Assembly: GCF_044068625.1 (NCBI RefSeq) | Contig: NZ_JBIPKH010000006.1 | Span: 1-64,000 of the forward strand | Reading direction: 5' to 3' | From: Desulfurivibrio sp044068625 | GTDB lineage: Bacteria; Desulfobacterota; Desulfobulbia; Desulfobulbales; Desulfurivibrionaceae | Length of the DNA: 64,000 nucleotides | Shown here: piece after piece, positions 35,066 through 44,221 of the stretch | How the letters are laid out: every line of letters begins with the position of its first letter | Position numbering within the stretch: the first letter of the stretch is position 1 | Notes under the pieces: generated by a model | What the model was told of the DNA's origin: nothing | Database searches by the model: none | What the model saw: the letters and a program-made list of their open reading frames with translations, nothing else | Program-made: the position numbers and the translations under genes

Positions 35066-37681
35066 TCAGCTCGCGCGGCCGGGCTTAAACAGCCGTCGTT
35101 CCAGCAGGCGCAAGGCCGCCGGCAGCATGAACATGGTGGCCAGGCCGGAGACCGCCAGGATGGCGGCGATAAAGAAGCCCACCGTCTTGTAGGGCACCAG
35201 GGGCGCGGCCAGCAGCGGCACGAAGCCCACCGATACCACGATGACATTGCGGGTGATGGCCCGGGAGGGTTCGGCGAAAATCTCCTCCTTGGCCAGCAGC
35301 CAGGAGCCCAGGCGGTCGTAGGCCATCCGCGAGCGCTGGAGAAAATGGATGGCGAAGTCCACCGCCAGCCCCAGGGTCAGGGAGGAGAGGACCGCCACCG
35401 GCATGTCGTAGTCCTTGCCGACAAAGCCGATCAGGCCATAGATGAAGGCGATGGTCACCGTCATGGGAATCATCGCCAGCGCCCCCCAGAGGGGGGAGCG
35501 GAAGAGCAGGGTCATCAGCAGATAAACCACCACGAAGCTGCCCAGGAAGGCCCAGAGCATTCCGTAAACCATCTTCTGCTGCCAGACTACGTTGATGTAG
35601 GTCTGCCCCGCCCAGTGGTGTTCCAGCGAAGTGGGCGGCGGATTGACGGCCAGAAACTGCTCCAGATCGGCCAGGGTCTGCTCCATCACCTGGTTGTCAC
35701 CCTCCCGCAACTGGAGCCAGAGATTGGCCTTGCGAAAATCGGGCGTGACCAGGTGCCAGAGATCATCGGGTTTGTGGCTGTTTTGAAAGGCCATCATGGT
35801 TTGGGCCACCCCGGCGGCGCTCTCCGGCAGGCGGTAGTCCCCGGGGGCTCCCCCCAGCAGCTCCTGGTAGACCTTACGCACCAGGGAGGTTACCGAATTG
35901 CTTTTGCCCACGGTGCCGCCCCGGATTAGATGCTCCTCCAGTTCGATCAGCCACTGCAGCATCTCCGGCTGCTTGAAAACCTCCCCCCGCCCTTGCAGGG
36001 CCACCAGCTGGTTCATGGCGGCGGCCCAAAAGTCATAGGCGGCATCGTCAACGGCGGCAAAGAGCTGATCCTCCCAGCGCGTTTCCAGCTCATGGAAAAA
36101 GAGCTCAAGGTCGTCGCCGGCGGCGGCCACCGCCACCGCTTCCGCTGCCGCCCCCTCGGTCAACGCCTGCCCCTCCGGACCCAGCTCGGTCTCCCCCAGG
36201 GTTTGGCCGAGCAGTTGGGCGGCGGCGGCGGGCGAGAGCTGCTGGCCGGTGCTTTCCAGGATTAGGAAGGCTTCGTAGGTTCCGGCAAAATGGTGGTTGA
36301 GGACTCGATCGGCCTCCCGGATGGGATGTTTCTCGGTGAACCATTTCACCGGATTGTCATTGACCGTAATCCGACTGATCCCCAGGGCCGCCACCCCTAG
36401 GGCGACCACGGTCAGGATCAGGATCAGTCGGGCATATTTGAAGGTAAAGCCCCCCAGCCAGTTGAGGTGCCGGTCCAAAGCCGACCCTTTCTCCTTCTGT
36501 CGCCGGTCCGGCCCCTTGACCCCAAAATTGGCCAGGGTGCTCTCCTTGAGCAGCATGATGTAGGCGGGGATGAAGAGGACGGTCAACACCCAGGCCAGCA
36601 TGATGCCGAAGGCCACGAACAGGCCGAAAACCCGGACCGGGGGGATGGGGGTCAGGGCCAGGGAGGCGAAACCGGCCGCCGAGGTGATCGAGGTGTAAAG
36701 GATGGGGGTGAAAAGATTGTCCATCACCTCCTTCAAGGTCTGGACCCGATCCCGGCTCTCCTGGTATTTGTCAAAAAAGGCCGACAGGATGTGGATGCTG
36801 GCCACCACCGTGATCGGCATCAGGAAGATCGGGATCATCGAACTCATGATATGGACGGTATGGCCGGTGCCGATCAGCATGCCCATGGTGGCGATGACGG
36901 TGAGCATCGCCACGATCATCGGGGCGATGATCATCTTGATCTGGCGAAAAAAGTAAAGCATCAGCAGGAAGATGGCCACCATGGCCAGGGGAGCCGAGAC
37001 CGCCATCTGGGTGAACATCTCCACCCCGAAGGTGTCTTCGGCCACCGGCAGCCCGGTGATATGGTACTGGTCATCCACCGGCCCGAATTCGGCGATCTTG
37101 TCCAACAGGGCCCGCCGCACCTGATAGGCGTACTCCTTGCTGCTGATGGGCAGGTAGATGGCCAGGGCCTGGCCATCCTCGGAAACCATGGTTCCACGGA
37201 GGAGGGGATTGCCCAGGGCCCGGTCGCGGACCGCCAGGGCTTCTTCCCGGCTGGTGGGGGCGGTGGGCATCAGCCATTCGAAGCGGATCTGGCCGGGGCC
37301 GTCCTGTTCGATGGAGTCCACGGTGTCCGGGGCGATCACATAGCGGGGTACCACCCGCCGATCGGGGTTGTCCGGATCGCTGAGCTCCTGGGCAAAACGG
37401 GAAAGGGCCAGTATCCTGGCCAAAGATTCCGGGTTGAACACCCCGTCGGGATGCTGCTCGTTGACCACCCCCAGTACCACCACGTCATGGAGCGAGAACT
37501 CGCGCTTGACCTGATTGTGGAAAACCCTCACCGGCTCATCGGCGGCCAGCATGTTCTCCGGGTTGGTGTCCACCGTGATCCGGGGAATCATCAGGCCCAG
37601 GGCCAGGGTCAGGGCGGTCATCACCGCGATGATCAGGCGGGGATGCTTGAGGGCGGGTAGCGTCCACTTATGTCCGATCAT
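35066..37681 (-). CDS. MMPL/RND-family transporter
   Basis: The 871-residue product has the MMPL layout: one N-terminal helix (about 16-33), a periplasmic domain, a bundle of five helices containing the GTGHTVHIMSSMIPIFLMPI region, a second single helix near residue 420, a second periplasmic domain, and a final five-helix bundle. Charged residues within helices, such as LGLAVDFAIHF, suit proton-driven transport. Such proteins export lipids or other hydrophobic compounds. CAGGAG precedes the ATG at 37681; TTG at 37687 is an alternative. It is 37 nt downstream of the ArsR-type regulator gene. Confidence 0.92.
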   Translation of the reverse strand: MIGHKWTLPALKHPRLIIAVMTALTLALGLMIPRITVDTNPENMLAADEPVRVFHNQVKREFSLHDVVVLGVVNEQHPDGVFNPESLARILALSRFAQELSDPDNPDRRVVPRYVIAPDTVDSIEQDGPGQIRFEWLMPTAPTSREEALAVRDRALGNPLLRGTMVSEDGQALAIYLPISSKEYAYQVRRALLDKIAEFGPVDDQYHITGLPVAEDTFGVEMFTQMAVSAPLAMVAIFLLMLYFFRQIKMIIAPMIVAMLTVIATMGMLIGTGHTVHIMSSMIPIFLMPITVVASIHILSAFFDKYQESRDRVQTLKEVMDNLFTPILYTSITSAAGFASLALTPIPPVRVFGLFVAFGIMLAWVLTVLFIPAYIMLLKESTLANFGVKGPDRRQKEKGSALDRHLNWLGGFTFKYARLILILTVVALGVAALGISRITVNDNPVKWFTEKHPIREADRVLNHHFAGTYEAFLILESTGQQLSPAAAAQLLGQTLGETELGPEGQALTEGAAAEAVAVAAAGDDLELFFHELETRWEDQLFAAVDDAAYDFWAAAMNQLVALQGRGEVFKQPEMLQWLIELEEHLIRGGTVGKSNSVTSLVRKVYQELLGGAPGDYRLPESAAGVAQTMMAFQNSHKPDDLWHLVTPDFRKANLWLQLREGDNQVMEQTLADLEQFLAVNPPPTSLEHHWAGQTYINVVWQQKMVYGMLWAFLGSFVVVYLLMTLLFRSPLWGALAMIPMTVTIAFIYGLIGFVGKDYDMPVAVLSSLTLGLAVDFAIHFLQRSRMAYDRLGSWLLAKEEIFAEPSRAITRNVIVVSVGFVPLLAAPLVPYKTVGFFIAAILAVSGLATMFMLPAALRLLERRLFKPGRAS

Positions 37682-37718
37682 GGTCAAACTCCTGTGGTAG
37701 CTGGACGGGTCTGGGTGG

Positions 37719-38009
37719 TTAATCGGCGGCGGTGCAGAAAAGCTCGCGCAGGGTTTTCATCAGTTCGACAATCCGGCCTTCGCTGATCCGATTGTGGATG
37801 AAGTTGGCATCCTTGCGGTAGGCGATGATCCCCTGGTTACGGAGGATGTTGAGGTGCTGGGAGACGTTGGCGTTGGTGGTGCGCACCTTCTCGTGCAGCT
37901 CGCCCACCGTCATCTCCTTCTCCTGGAGCAGGCAGAGGATCTTCAGCCGAATGGGATGGGCCATGGTTTTAAGCAACTTGGCCATATCTTCAATATGTTG
38001 ATCGGTCAT
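37719..38009 (-). CDS. ArsR/SmtB-family transcriptional regulator
   Basis: The 96-residue product is a compact winged-helix regulator: AHPIRLKILCLLQ, then the recognition region NANVSQHLNILRNQGII. It has Cys at about residue 26 and a second in ELFC near the C-terminus, but no canonical ELCVCDL metal site in the HTH, so metal sensing is not supported. It leads the MMPL/LolA-like/barrel operon and most likely represses it, with a palindrome over its own promoter as the candidate operator. Confidence 0.92.
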   Translation of the reverse strand: MTDQHIEDMAKLLKTMAHPIRLKILCLLQEKEMTVGELHEKVRTTNANVSQHLNILRNQGIIAYRKDANFIHNRISEGRIVELMKTLRELFCTAAD

Positions 38010-38055
38010 CGCGACGTTTTCCGGCCTGGAGGGAGATCTGAGGGAGATAAAGTTA

Positions 38056-38094
38056 AGCTGCTAATTTAATAGCTGGGGCCCGCCAAAAAGTAAA
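38056..38094 (-). promoter_or_regulatory. Promoter with overlapping candidate operator of the arsR-MMPL operon
   Basis: On the minus strand TTTACT (38089-38094), a 17-bp spacer and TATTAA (38066-38071) form a fair sigma-70 promoter. The -10 box lies in an imperfect dyad around GCTAATTTAATAGC (38060-38073), where a repressor would block polymerase. The dyad resembles the AT-rich operators of ArsR-family proteins only in general form. Confidence 0.45.
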
Positions 38095-38117
38095 GGGGAA
38101 AGTGGTTGGGCTGTAAG

Positions 38118-39158
38118 TTATTGCAATTGGTAGAGTCGGCTCAGGCCCACCGGCCGGGTCCGCCTCTCCAGTTCCGGTCGGAAACTTCGCAGGGCCTGCA
38201 GGGTTTCGGGATAAGAGTGGCCGATCCCAATGGCATAGCCCCGTTTTTCCGCTATCTTAAGCAGAGACTCCAGTTGGTCGCGAATCTTTTGTTCATCCTG
38301 GTCATTGTCCAGAAAGATGTCCCGGCGGAGCAAGGGGACCTGGTGACGGGTCGCGGCGGCGGCGGCCACACTGTCGGGAGTGGTCAGGCTGTCGAGGAAA
38401 AAGAGGTCGTAGTGGGCAGCCTGGGCCAGCAGGCGGTCCATGGCGGCGGGGTCGGTGGTGAAGCGGGAGCCCATGTGGTTGTTCAGGCCGATGGCCATGG
38501 GCACCTGGGCCAGGGCGGTGGCAAAGCCGTCGGCGATCTCCTCGGCTCCCATGGCGGTCAGGAGCATGCCCGGGGTGCTGCTCCACTTGCCGTCCAGCGC
38601 CTCCAGGGGCAGGTGCAGGAGGATGTCGCGATTCTGCTGGCGGGCGGTGGTCAGGCTCTGGTTGAGGTGGGGGGAAAAGGGCAGGAAGGAGAAGGTTAAC
38701 TCCAGATCCAGGGCCAGCATCAACCGTTCGGTCTCCGGCCGATAGCCCATGTCGTCGATAATGATCGCCACCAGGGGGCGCTGGTCGCTGCCCGGCAGGG
38801 CCGGCGTCGGCGTTGGGGCGGGTGGGAGGGCCGCCTCCCGGGGCTTGGCCGGGGCGGGCGGTGGGGTTGGTTCGCTGGCCAGGTCGGGAGCAGCCGGCAG
38901 GGAGAGGGCCGGGGGGACCACCGAGAGTTCCCGGCCGGTGCCGTCGGTCGGTGGCGCTGGCTGGTGGAGAAAAACCAGGTAGGCCAGGGTCCCCAGGCTG
39001 AGCAGCAGCAGGATGGTAATCAGGCCGGCCCGCCAGGGCAGGGAGATCGCGGCCCGTTTGCGACGATTGATCCGCTTGGGGCCGGGGCGGCCTCCTCCCC
39101 CGGCGGCGCGGCTTTTGGTGGGGGGGCGGGGCGTTTTTTTTCTGGTCCCGGCCGCCAT
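38118..39158 (-). CDS. Divergent polysaccharide deacetylase family protein (YibQ-like)
   Basis: The 346-residue product has a basic cytoplasmic tail of about 40 residues, one membrane helix (about 44-65), a Pro/Ala-rich linker, then the deacetylase-like domain from about residue 125. Signatures are AIIIDDMGY, LPFSPH, DILLHLPLE and GLNNHMGSRFT, and IGIGHSYPETL near the end. The family (DUF610) keeps the metal-binding Asp/His pattern but substrates are not established; the location would be periplasmic. The ATG directly abuts the stop of the polyprenyl synthetase gene. Confidence 0.9.
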   Translation of the reverse strand: MAAGTRKKTPRPPTKSRAAGGGGRPGPKRINRRKRAAISLPWRAGLITILLLLSLGTLAYLVFLHQPAPPTDGTGRELSVVPPALSLPAAPDLASEPTPPPAPAKPREAALPPAPTPTPALPGSDQRPLVAIIIDDMGYRPETERLMLALDLELTFSFLPFSPHLNQSLTTARQQNRDILLHLPLEALDGKWSSTPGMLLTAMGAEEIADGFATALAQVPMAIGLNNHMGSRFTTDPAAMDRLLAQAAHYDLFFLDSLTTPDSVAAAAATRHQVPLLRRDIFLDNDQDEQKIRDQLESLLKIAEKRGYAIGIGHSYPETLQALRSFRPELERRTRPVGLSRLYQLQ

Positions 39159-40190
39159 CTATCTCTTCCGGGTCAGAACATATCGGCCCAGGGCGCCAAG
39201 CAGGGCCAGGGCCTCTGCGGCCTTTTGGGCGGGAGCGGCCGGCGGCAGGCAGCCGGTCAGGCCGGCAAACCCGGTTTTGATCAGCTCTTCGGCCCGGTTG
39301 CGGCAGGCGGTAAAGACCCCACTCTCGGCCATTTTCAGGGTGACCGCCGCCAAATGGCCCAGTCGCTCGGCCGGGCTGATGGTCAGAATCTCCCGCAGCC
39401 AGTCCCGTTGGGCCGGGGCGGCCCGCTCCAGGGCGTAAATCATCGGCAGGCTCATCTTGCCCTCCTGGAGATCGTTGCCCACCGCCTTGCCGGTGGCGGT
39501 GGGTTCTCCCTGGTAATCGAGGAGGTCGTCGATGATCTGGAAGGCCAGGCCCAGGTTGGCCCCGTAGGTGTGCAGGGCCTGGCGCTGGGCCGGGGTGCCG
39601 CCGGCGGCCACCACTCCGCATTCGCAGGCCGCGGCGATCAGGGCGGCGGTTTTACCGGCCAGGACCTTAAAGTAGGTCTCTTCCTGGTCGTCGGCCCTGG
39701 CCGCCGCCTCCATCTGGATAAATTCCGACTCCACCATGGCCTGGGTGGCGATACCGATCAGCTCCAGAGAATGGATGCCCCCGGCGGTGCCGGCCAGCAG
39801 CATGGCCCGGGCATGGAGAAAATCTCCGGCCAGGATGGCATGTTCGTTGGCCCAGCGGGTGTTGACCGTTTCCCGGCCCCGGCGCAGCCGGGCATGATCG
39901 ATCACATCGTCATGGAGCAGGCTGGCCGCATGGAGGTACTCGAAGGCGATGGCCAGTCGATCCAGTTGGGCCGGGGGGAGGGCCTCGGGGTTATCGGCGC
40001 TGCCGGTGAGTTGGGCGGCCAGGATGGTAAGCAGGGGCCTGATCCTTTTGCCTCCGGCAAAGAGGGCGTGGTCCAGCACCGCCGCCAGGGTGGAGTCGGC
40101 CTTGATGGCGGTGGTGAGGTCGTCCCGCATCACCCGGTCCAAGCGGGTTGCCTCGGCGGCCAGTCGTTTTTTCAGTTCCGCGGGTTTCAC
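39159..40190 (-). CDS. Polyprenyl diphosphate synthase (long-chain, IspB type)
   Basis: This trans-isoprenyl synthase extends allylic diphosphates with IPP. The 343-residue product has the first Asp-rich motif LLHDDVIDHARLRRG (about residue 91), GNDL and GKTAAL regions, and the second motif QIIDDLLDYQG (about 215). The residues before the first motif (YLHAASLLHDD) are small, as in long-chain synthases making quinone side chains, so a menaquinone/ubiquinone tail or similar product is likely. Its start overlaps the helicase stop. Confidence 0.9.
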   Translation of the reverse strand: MKPAELKKRLAAEATRLDRVMRDDLTTAIKADSTLAAVLDHALFAGGKRIRPLLTILAAQLTGSADNPEALPPAQLDRLAIAFEYLHAASLLHDDVIDHARLRRGRETVNTRWANEHAILAGDFLHARAMLLAGTAGGIHSLELIGIATQAMVESEFIQMEAAARADDQEETYFKVLAGKTAALIAAACECGVVAAGGTPAQRQALHTYGANLGLAFQIIDDLLDYQGEPTATGKAVGNDLQEGKMSLPMIYALERAAPAQRDWLREILTISPAERLGHLAAVTLKMAESGVFTACRNRAEELIKTGFAGLTGCLPPAAPAQKAAEALALLGALGRYVLTRKR

Positions 40191-42295
40191 CGGTCATTCT
40201 CCTGCTTGAAAAACTTCTCCACCTGGGCCAGTTCCCGGCTGATCGGGCTTGGCGGCAGGCTGCGGCGGAAGATCTTGCCATAACCCTTGCTGAACAGCCG
40301 GACATCGAGGATGGCCAGCACCCCCCGGTCACTGGCGGAGCGCATCAAACGCCCCACCCCCTGACGGAGCATCAGCACCGCCCGGGGCACCTGGAAATCG
40401 AAGAAGGGATTGCCGCCCTCGCTCTGGATCTTGTCGATCCGGGCCATGATAACAGGATCACTGGGAACCTCAAAGGGAAGTTTGTCGATGATTACACAGC
40501 TCAACGATTCGCCGGGGACATCGACTCCCTCCCAGAAGCTGGCCACCGCCAGCAGAATGGAGCGGGTCCGGCGGCGGAACTGCTCCAACAGGACCGAGCG
40601 GGGGGCGTCTCCCTGGACCAGGAGGGGGTAGGAGATGGTGCCGGTCAGGGCGGCGGCGGTCCGGCGCATCGCTTCGACACTGGTGAAAAGCAGCAGGGCC
40701 CGCCCCCGGGAGTGCTGGATAAGCTCCCGGATCACCCGCAGGGAGTGGGAGGGGTAGTCCGGGGAGCCGGGGAGGGGGAAATCGGGGCCGGGCACGTAGA
40801 GCAGGGTGTGCTGGGGATAGTTGAAGGGGGTGTCCAGGGCCAGGGCCGGGCAGGGTTCCGGCAGGCCCAGCCGGTTTTTGACGTAACGGAAATCGTTGCC
40901 GGTGCGCAGGGTGGCGGAGGTGAAAACCGCCGCCTTGATCTGCTGGTAGAGGTGCTGCCGCAGGTGGGGGGCGATCTCGATGGGGGAGGCGGCCAACTGC
41001 ACCGTTTTTTCCCGGCGCTCATACCAGTGGATCGCTTCGGCAACCCCTTCGCCGCCGGCGGCCGGTTCGACAATGGCCCTGAAGGTGTCGGCCAGCTCCT
41101 GGCCGCGGCGCAGCAGCGGCGCCCAGACCTCTTCCGCCCGGGCCAGCTCTTCCAGTTGGCGGCTTAAGGCCAGGAAGCCGTTTTCCAGGTCTTGGCGGGT
41201 TTGGGGCCACTGGGGGTGGCTCTGCAACAGGGGCAGCAGCGGAAAGCGGCCCCGTTCCGGAGGGAAAAAGTCCTTGAGCAGATCCGCCTCAACCGCCAGG
41301 GCCCTGGCGTTTTGGAGCAGGCGGCTCCGGTCCTGTTCCCGTAAGCGCTCCTCGGCCATGCTCTCCAGGTCGCGGACCAGGTCGATGATCTGGTAGTGGC
41401 TGATCCCCAGGCCGAAATGGCGGGTGGCGATATTTTCCAGATGGTGGGCCTCGTCGAAGATCACCGCCTCGTAACGGGGCAGGACCTCGGCATGGCCGAA
41501 ACGGCGCACCGCCAGGTCGGAAAAGAAGAGGTGGTGATTGACGATCAGCAGATGGGCCCGGGCCGCCCGTTGGCGCAGGCGGGTGATAAAGCATTCGGCG
41601 GCGTGGGGGCAGGAGGAGCCGGGACAGTGGCCGGTGGCGGCATTGATCGCCTGCCAGAGCTGGGAATCGTCGGCCAGCAGTCGCAACTCGGCCCGGTCAC
41701 CCTGTTCGGTTTCTTTCAACCATTGGTTGATCAGGGTCAGTTCCCGGTCATCGACGGTCAAGTTGGCGCCGGAGCCGGCAAAAAGCCGTCCCTGCCGGTG
41801 GCCGGCCAGTAGCTGATGCCAGCGATGGAGGCAGAGGTAGTTCTGGCGCCCCTTAACGCAGAGCGCCTTGAGCCAGGGGGCCAGGTAGCGGCGGATAAAG
41901 GGAATCTCCTTGGCCAGGATCTGCTCCTGCAGGTTGATGGTGTTGGTGGAAACCACCACCCGGCGGCCGGAGAGAACGGCGGGGACCAGATAGGCCAGGG
42001 TCTTGCCGGTGCCGGTGCCCGCTTCCACCAGCAGCAGATGTTCCCCCTCTTCCTGCGGCGGGTCGCCGGCTGGCTCCTCTGTCGGCGTCAGGGTGCGGGC
42101 CACCGCCTGGGCCATGGCGAGTTGGCCGCTCCGGGTCTCGTAATGGGGGAGGTGGTGGGCCAGCAGGCCGTCGCCGGCGAAGATCTCCTCCATGCGAGCC
42201 GCCAGCGTGCTTACCGCTTGACAATGATCGGCGGCCGCTGCTAGCCTGTGGTCGGAAGGCTGGGCTGGGTTGGTTGTCTGCGCGGTCCTGGTCAT
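40187..42295 (-). CDS. DinG/XPD-type ATP-dependent DNA helicase
   Basis: The 702-residue product has Walker A VEAGTGTGKT (about residue 88), a Cys cluster CPGSSCPHAAEC (about 220) fitting the XPD-type 4Fe-4S site, the DEAH box in FDEAHH (about 275), and the C-terminal motif QGVGRLMRS. These define a 5'-3' superfamily 2 helicase of the DinG group, which unwinds DNA and R-loops. I start at the ATG at 42295; homology really begins about 35 residues later at a possible ATG at 42193, so the first residues are uncertain. The start lies back to back with uspA. Confidence 0.88.
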   Translation of the reverse strand: MTRTAQTTNPAQPSDHRLAAAADHCQAVSTLAARMEEIFAGDGLLAHHLPHYETRSGQLAMAQAVARTLTPTEEPAGDPPQEEGEHLLLVEAGTGTGKTLAYLVPAVLSGRRVVVSTNTINLQEQILAKEIPFIRRYLAPWLKALCVKGRQNYLCLHRWHQLLAGHRQGRLFAGSGANLTVDDRELTLINQWLKETEQGDRAELRLLADDSQLWQAINAATGHCPGSSCPHAAECFITRLRQRAARAHLLIVNHHLFFSDLAVRRFGHAEVLPRYEAVIFDEAHHLENIATRHFGLGISHYQIIDLVRDLESMAEERLREQDRSRLLQNARALAVEADLLKDFFPPERGRFPLLPLLQSHPQWPQTRQDLENGFLALSRQLEELARAEEVWAPLLRRGQELADTFRAIVEPAAGGEGVAEAIHWYERREKTVQLAASPIEIAPHLRQHLYQQIKAAVFTSATLRTGNDFRYVKNRLGLPEPCPALALDTPFNYPQHTLLYVPGPDFPLPGSPDYPSHSLRVIRELIQHSRGRALLLFTSVEAMRRTAAALTGTISYPLLVQGDAPRSVLLEQFRRRTRSILLAVASFWEGVDVPGESLSCVIIDKLPFEVPSDPVIMARIDKIQSEGGNPFFDFQVPRAVLMLRQGVGRLMRSASDRGVLAILDVRLFSKGYGKIFRRSLPPSPISRELAQVEKFFKQENDR
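42218..42247 (+). promoter_or_regulatory. Candidate promoter of uspA
   Basis: A perfect TTGACA (42218-42223) is followed after 18 bp by TAGCCT (42242-42247), inside the 5' part of the divergent helicase gene. The -10 match is weak. The leader to the uspA ATG would be about 85 nt. Confidence 0.3.
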
Positions 42296-42335
42296 GGGCA
42301 GGTTTGATACCCTAAAATTTTGGGGAGGTTTGGTG

Positions 42336-42782
42336 ATGAGTGAGTTTAAAAAAATATTGGTACCGGTCGATTTTTCCGATAATTCCCGCAAGATTCTTAG
42401 TTCGGCGGCCGACCTGGCCCAGGTGTTCGGCGCCGAGCTGTCGGTGGTGTTCGTGGTCCAGAGCTTCGACGATTATTCCGGTTTTTTTGTTCCCCATGTG
42501 CCCATCGCCCAGTTTGAAGAGGAGATGGTGCGCAGTGCCGAGGATAAGATGAGCAGCTTCATCAAGGAGTCTCTGCCGGCCGACACCGCCGTCCAGACCC
42601 GGGTGCTGGCTGGTGATGTGGCCGAAACCATTGTCGAACACGCGGCCCGCACCGGGATCGATCTGATTGTCATGGGCACCCACGGTTACAAGGGGTTGGA
42701 GCGGGTCCTTTTTGGCAGTGTGGCGGAAAAGGTGATTAAAACCGCCCGCTGTCCGGTGCTGAGCATCAATCCCTACCGTTGA
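42336..42782 (+). CDS. Universal stress protein (UspA family)
   Basis: The 148-residue product opens with KKILVPVDFSDNS and ends with the ATP-binding Gly motif GTHGYKGLERVLFGSVAEKV (G-x2-G-x9-G-S/T), then PVLSI. This is a single-domain, nucleotide-binding UspA protein, typically induced under growth arrest. A strong GGGGAGG lies before the ATG at 42336. It is divergent from the helicase and ends 8 nt before a convergent gene. Confidence 0.94.
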   Translation: MSEFKKILVPVDFSDNSRKILSSAADLAQVFGAELSVVFVVQSFDDYSGFFVPHVPIAQFEEEMVRSAEDKMSSFIKESLPADTAVQTRVLAGDVAETIVEHAARTGIDLIVMGTHGYKGLERVLFGSVAEKVIKTARCPVLSINPYR

Positions 42783-42790
42783 GGCTGCGG

Positions 42791-43828
42791 TTACTGGCGC
42801 AGCAGGGCGATCAGGCCGTGGCGCTTTGCTCCGGGGCCGGTTTCCTCCCGGAGGCTGCCCCTGGGCGGGTGTCGATGGAGCCCGGCCAGCAGGTTGCGTA
42901 GCGACCCCCCCGGCAACAGGAAGAATTCGATCCCGGCGCCGGTCTGGTTTTTCCCCTCCCCCCCCTCCAGAGGCAGGTTTTGGCGGCAGGCGGCGAGGGC
43001 GGTGGCCAAGGCCTCGCCCTCGCCCTCGGCGGCGGCCCGTTCCAGAGCCAGGGTCAGTTGGTCGCGGTTTGCAGGGGCAAGGTGGGCCGCGCCCTCAGCC
43101 GGCAGGGGCAGCTCTCCCAGCCCCAGGGGCTCCCGGCCCACCGCGGAACTGTAGCCATCCAGCAGCAGGGCCACCGCTTCGGGATCGGCGCTGACCAGCA
43201 GTTCCGTCTCCCCTTGATCCCGGAGAAAGAGCTGGCTCCAAGCCCGGAGCAGCCGGGCCGAATTGCGGCCGGGAGAAACTTCCGGGCCGGCCGGCGCTGC
43301 GGCGGAGACGGTCCTGTGCTCTTCATCACCCCGCAGTTGCCGGAACAGGGCGGTGCGGCGCGCTTCAAACTCCCGCAGTTCCATGGTCAGCTCCCGCTCC
43401 CGGCGCTCCTGGAGTTCCGCCAGCTTGAGCAGCAGCAGGGCCCGCCAGAGGGTTTCCTCCTCCTCCCTGGCCGCTCGGTCTTCGTGCCAGCCCAGCAGGG
43501 GAGGCACCAGCTCGCTGGCCATTTCCTGGCGAGCGGCGCTGAGTTGGGCCAGGATTCCCTGGACAAAAAGGGCGATATCCTGGCCGGAGCGCCCCTCCAG
43601 TTCCCGGAGTAACTGATCAAGGCGGCCCAGATCGAGCTGGTCGGCGGCCAGGGGCTGGATAAACTTCAGTCGGCCGCTCGCCTCCAGGTCGGCCCAGGGC
43701 GCGGGCGGCTTCTGGTCAGCGGCTGCAATCCGGTAGCAGCCCAGGGGGGCAAACAGTTCCGTCAGGATGGCGGCCGTCGCCGGCGGCGGCAGCAGGTCGG
43801 GAAAATAGAGAGCGGAAACGGGGGGCAT
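42791..43828 (-). CDS. Unrecognised 345-residue cytoplasmic protein
   Basis: I do not recognise this family. The N-terminus (SALYFPDLLPPPATAAILTELFAPL) reads like a short fold seen in conserved hypotheticals of Desulfobacterota. The middle (residues about 100-180) is rich in Leu, Glu and Arg and is likely a long helical or coiled-coil segment. No signal peptide, membrane helix or catalytic motif is evident. Codon use is like the neighbours. Antisense frames exist but show no better protein features. It lies convergent with uspA and divergent from a small membrane protein gene. Confidence 0.7.
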   Translation of the reverse strand: MPPVSALYFPDLLPPPATAAILTELFAPLGCYRIAAADQKPPAPWADLEASGRLKFIQPLAADQLDLGRLDQLLRELEGRSGQDIALFVQGILAQLSAARQEMASELVPPLLGWHEDRAAREEEETLWRALLLLKLAELQERRERELTMELREFEARRTALFRQLRGDEEHRTVSAAAPAGPEVSPGRNSARLLRAWSQLFLRDQGETELLVSADPEAVALLLDGYSSAVGREPLGLGELPLPAEGAAHLAPANRDQLTLALERAAAEGEGEALATALAACRQNLPLEGGEGKNQTGAGIEFFLLPGGSLRNLLAGLHRHPPRGSLREETGPGAKRHGLIALLRQ

Positions 43829-43847
43829 GTGCTAACCTTGCTTAGTT

Positions 43848-44177
43848 GTGAACAGCCTTCTGGCTGCGGGAAACCTTGATCTTAAACTCCATCTTCGGCA
43901 AATGCGACAAATCATTGGACCGGCCATTCTGGCCCTGATCTACCTGCTGGCCGCCTGTCGTTACTACCCGGGCCAGCCCCTGGAAACCCTGCTGGCCACC
44001 GGCAGCCACCTGGCCCGGTCGCTGCCGGTGGCCATCGCCACCGCCTATCTGGTGGTGCTGGTGATGCGTAAGGTGTCCGGCGCCACCCCGGCCTGGCCCG
44101 GACGGGCCAAAATTTTTCTGGTTATCGCCCTCTCTTTCGAGTTCCTCTACGCCCTGCACCACTACTACCGGGTTTGA
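43848..44177 (+). CDS. Small membrane protein, function unknown
   Basis: The product is up to 109 residues with three hydrophobic segments (IIGPAILALIYLLAA, VAIATAYLVVLVM, FLVIALSFEFLYAL). The start is uncertain: the frame opens with GTG at 43848, but an ATG at 43902 (91 residues) fits the membrane protein better; neither has a clear ribosome binding site. No family is recognised. The gene lies between two minus-strand genes and is divergent from the 345-residue unknown gene, with which it shares a 20-bp start region. Confidence 0.6.
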   Translation: MNSLLAAGNLDLKLHLRQMRQIIGPAILALIYLLAACRYYPGQPLETLLATGSHLARSLPVAIATAYLVVLVMRKVSGATPAWPGRAKIFLVIALSFEFLYALHHYYRV

Positions 44178-44221
44178 GCCGGCGGCGGCTGATCACCTGA
44201 ACCGGGGCTCCCGGCCAAAAT

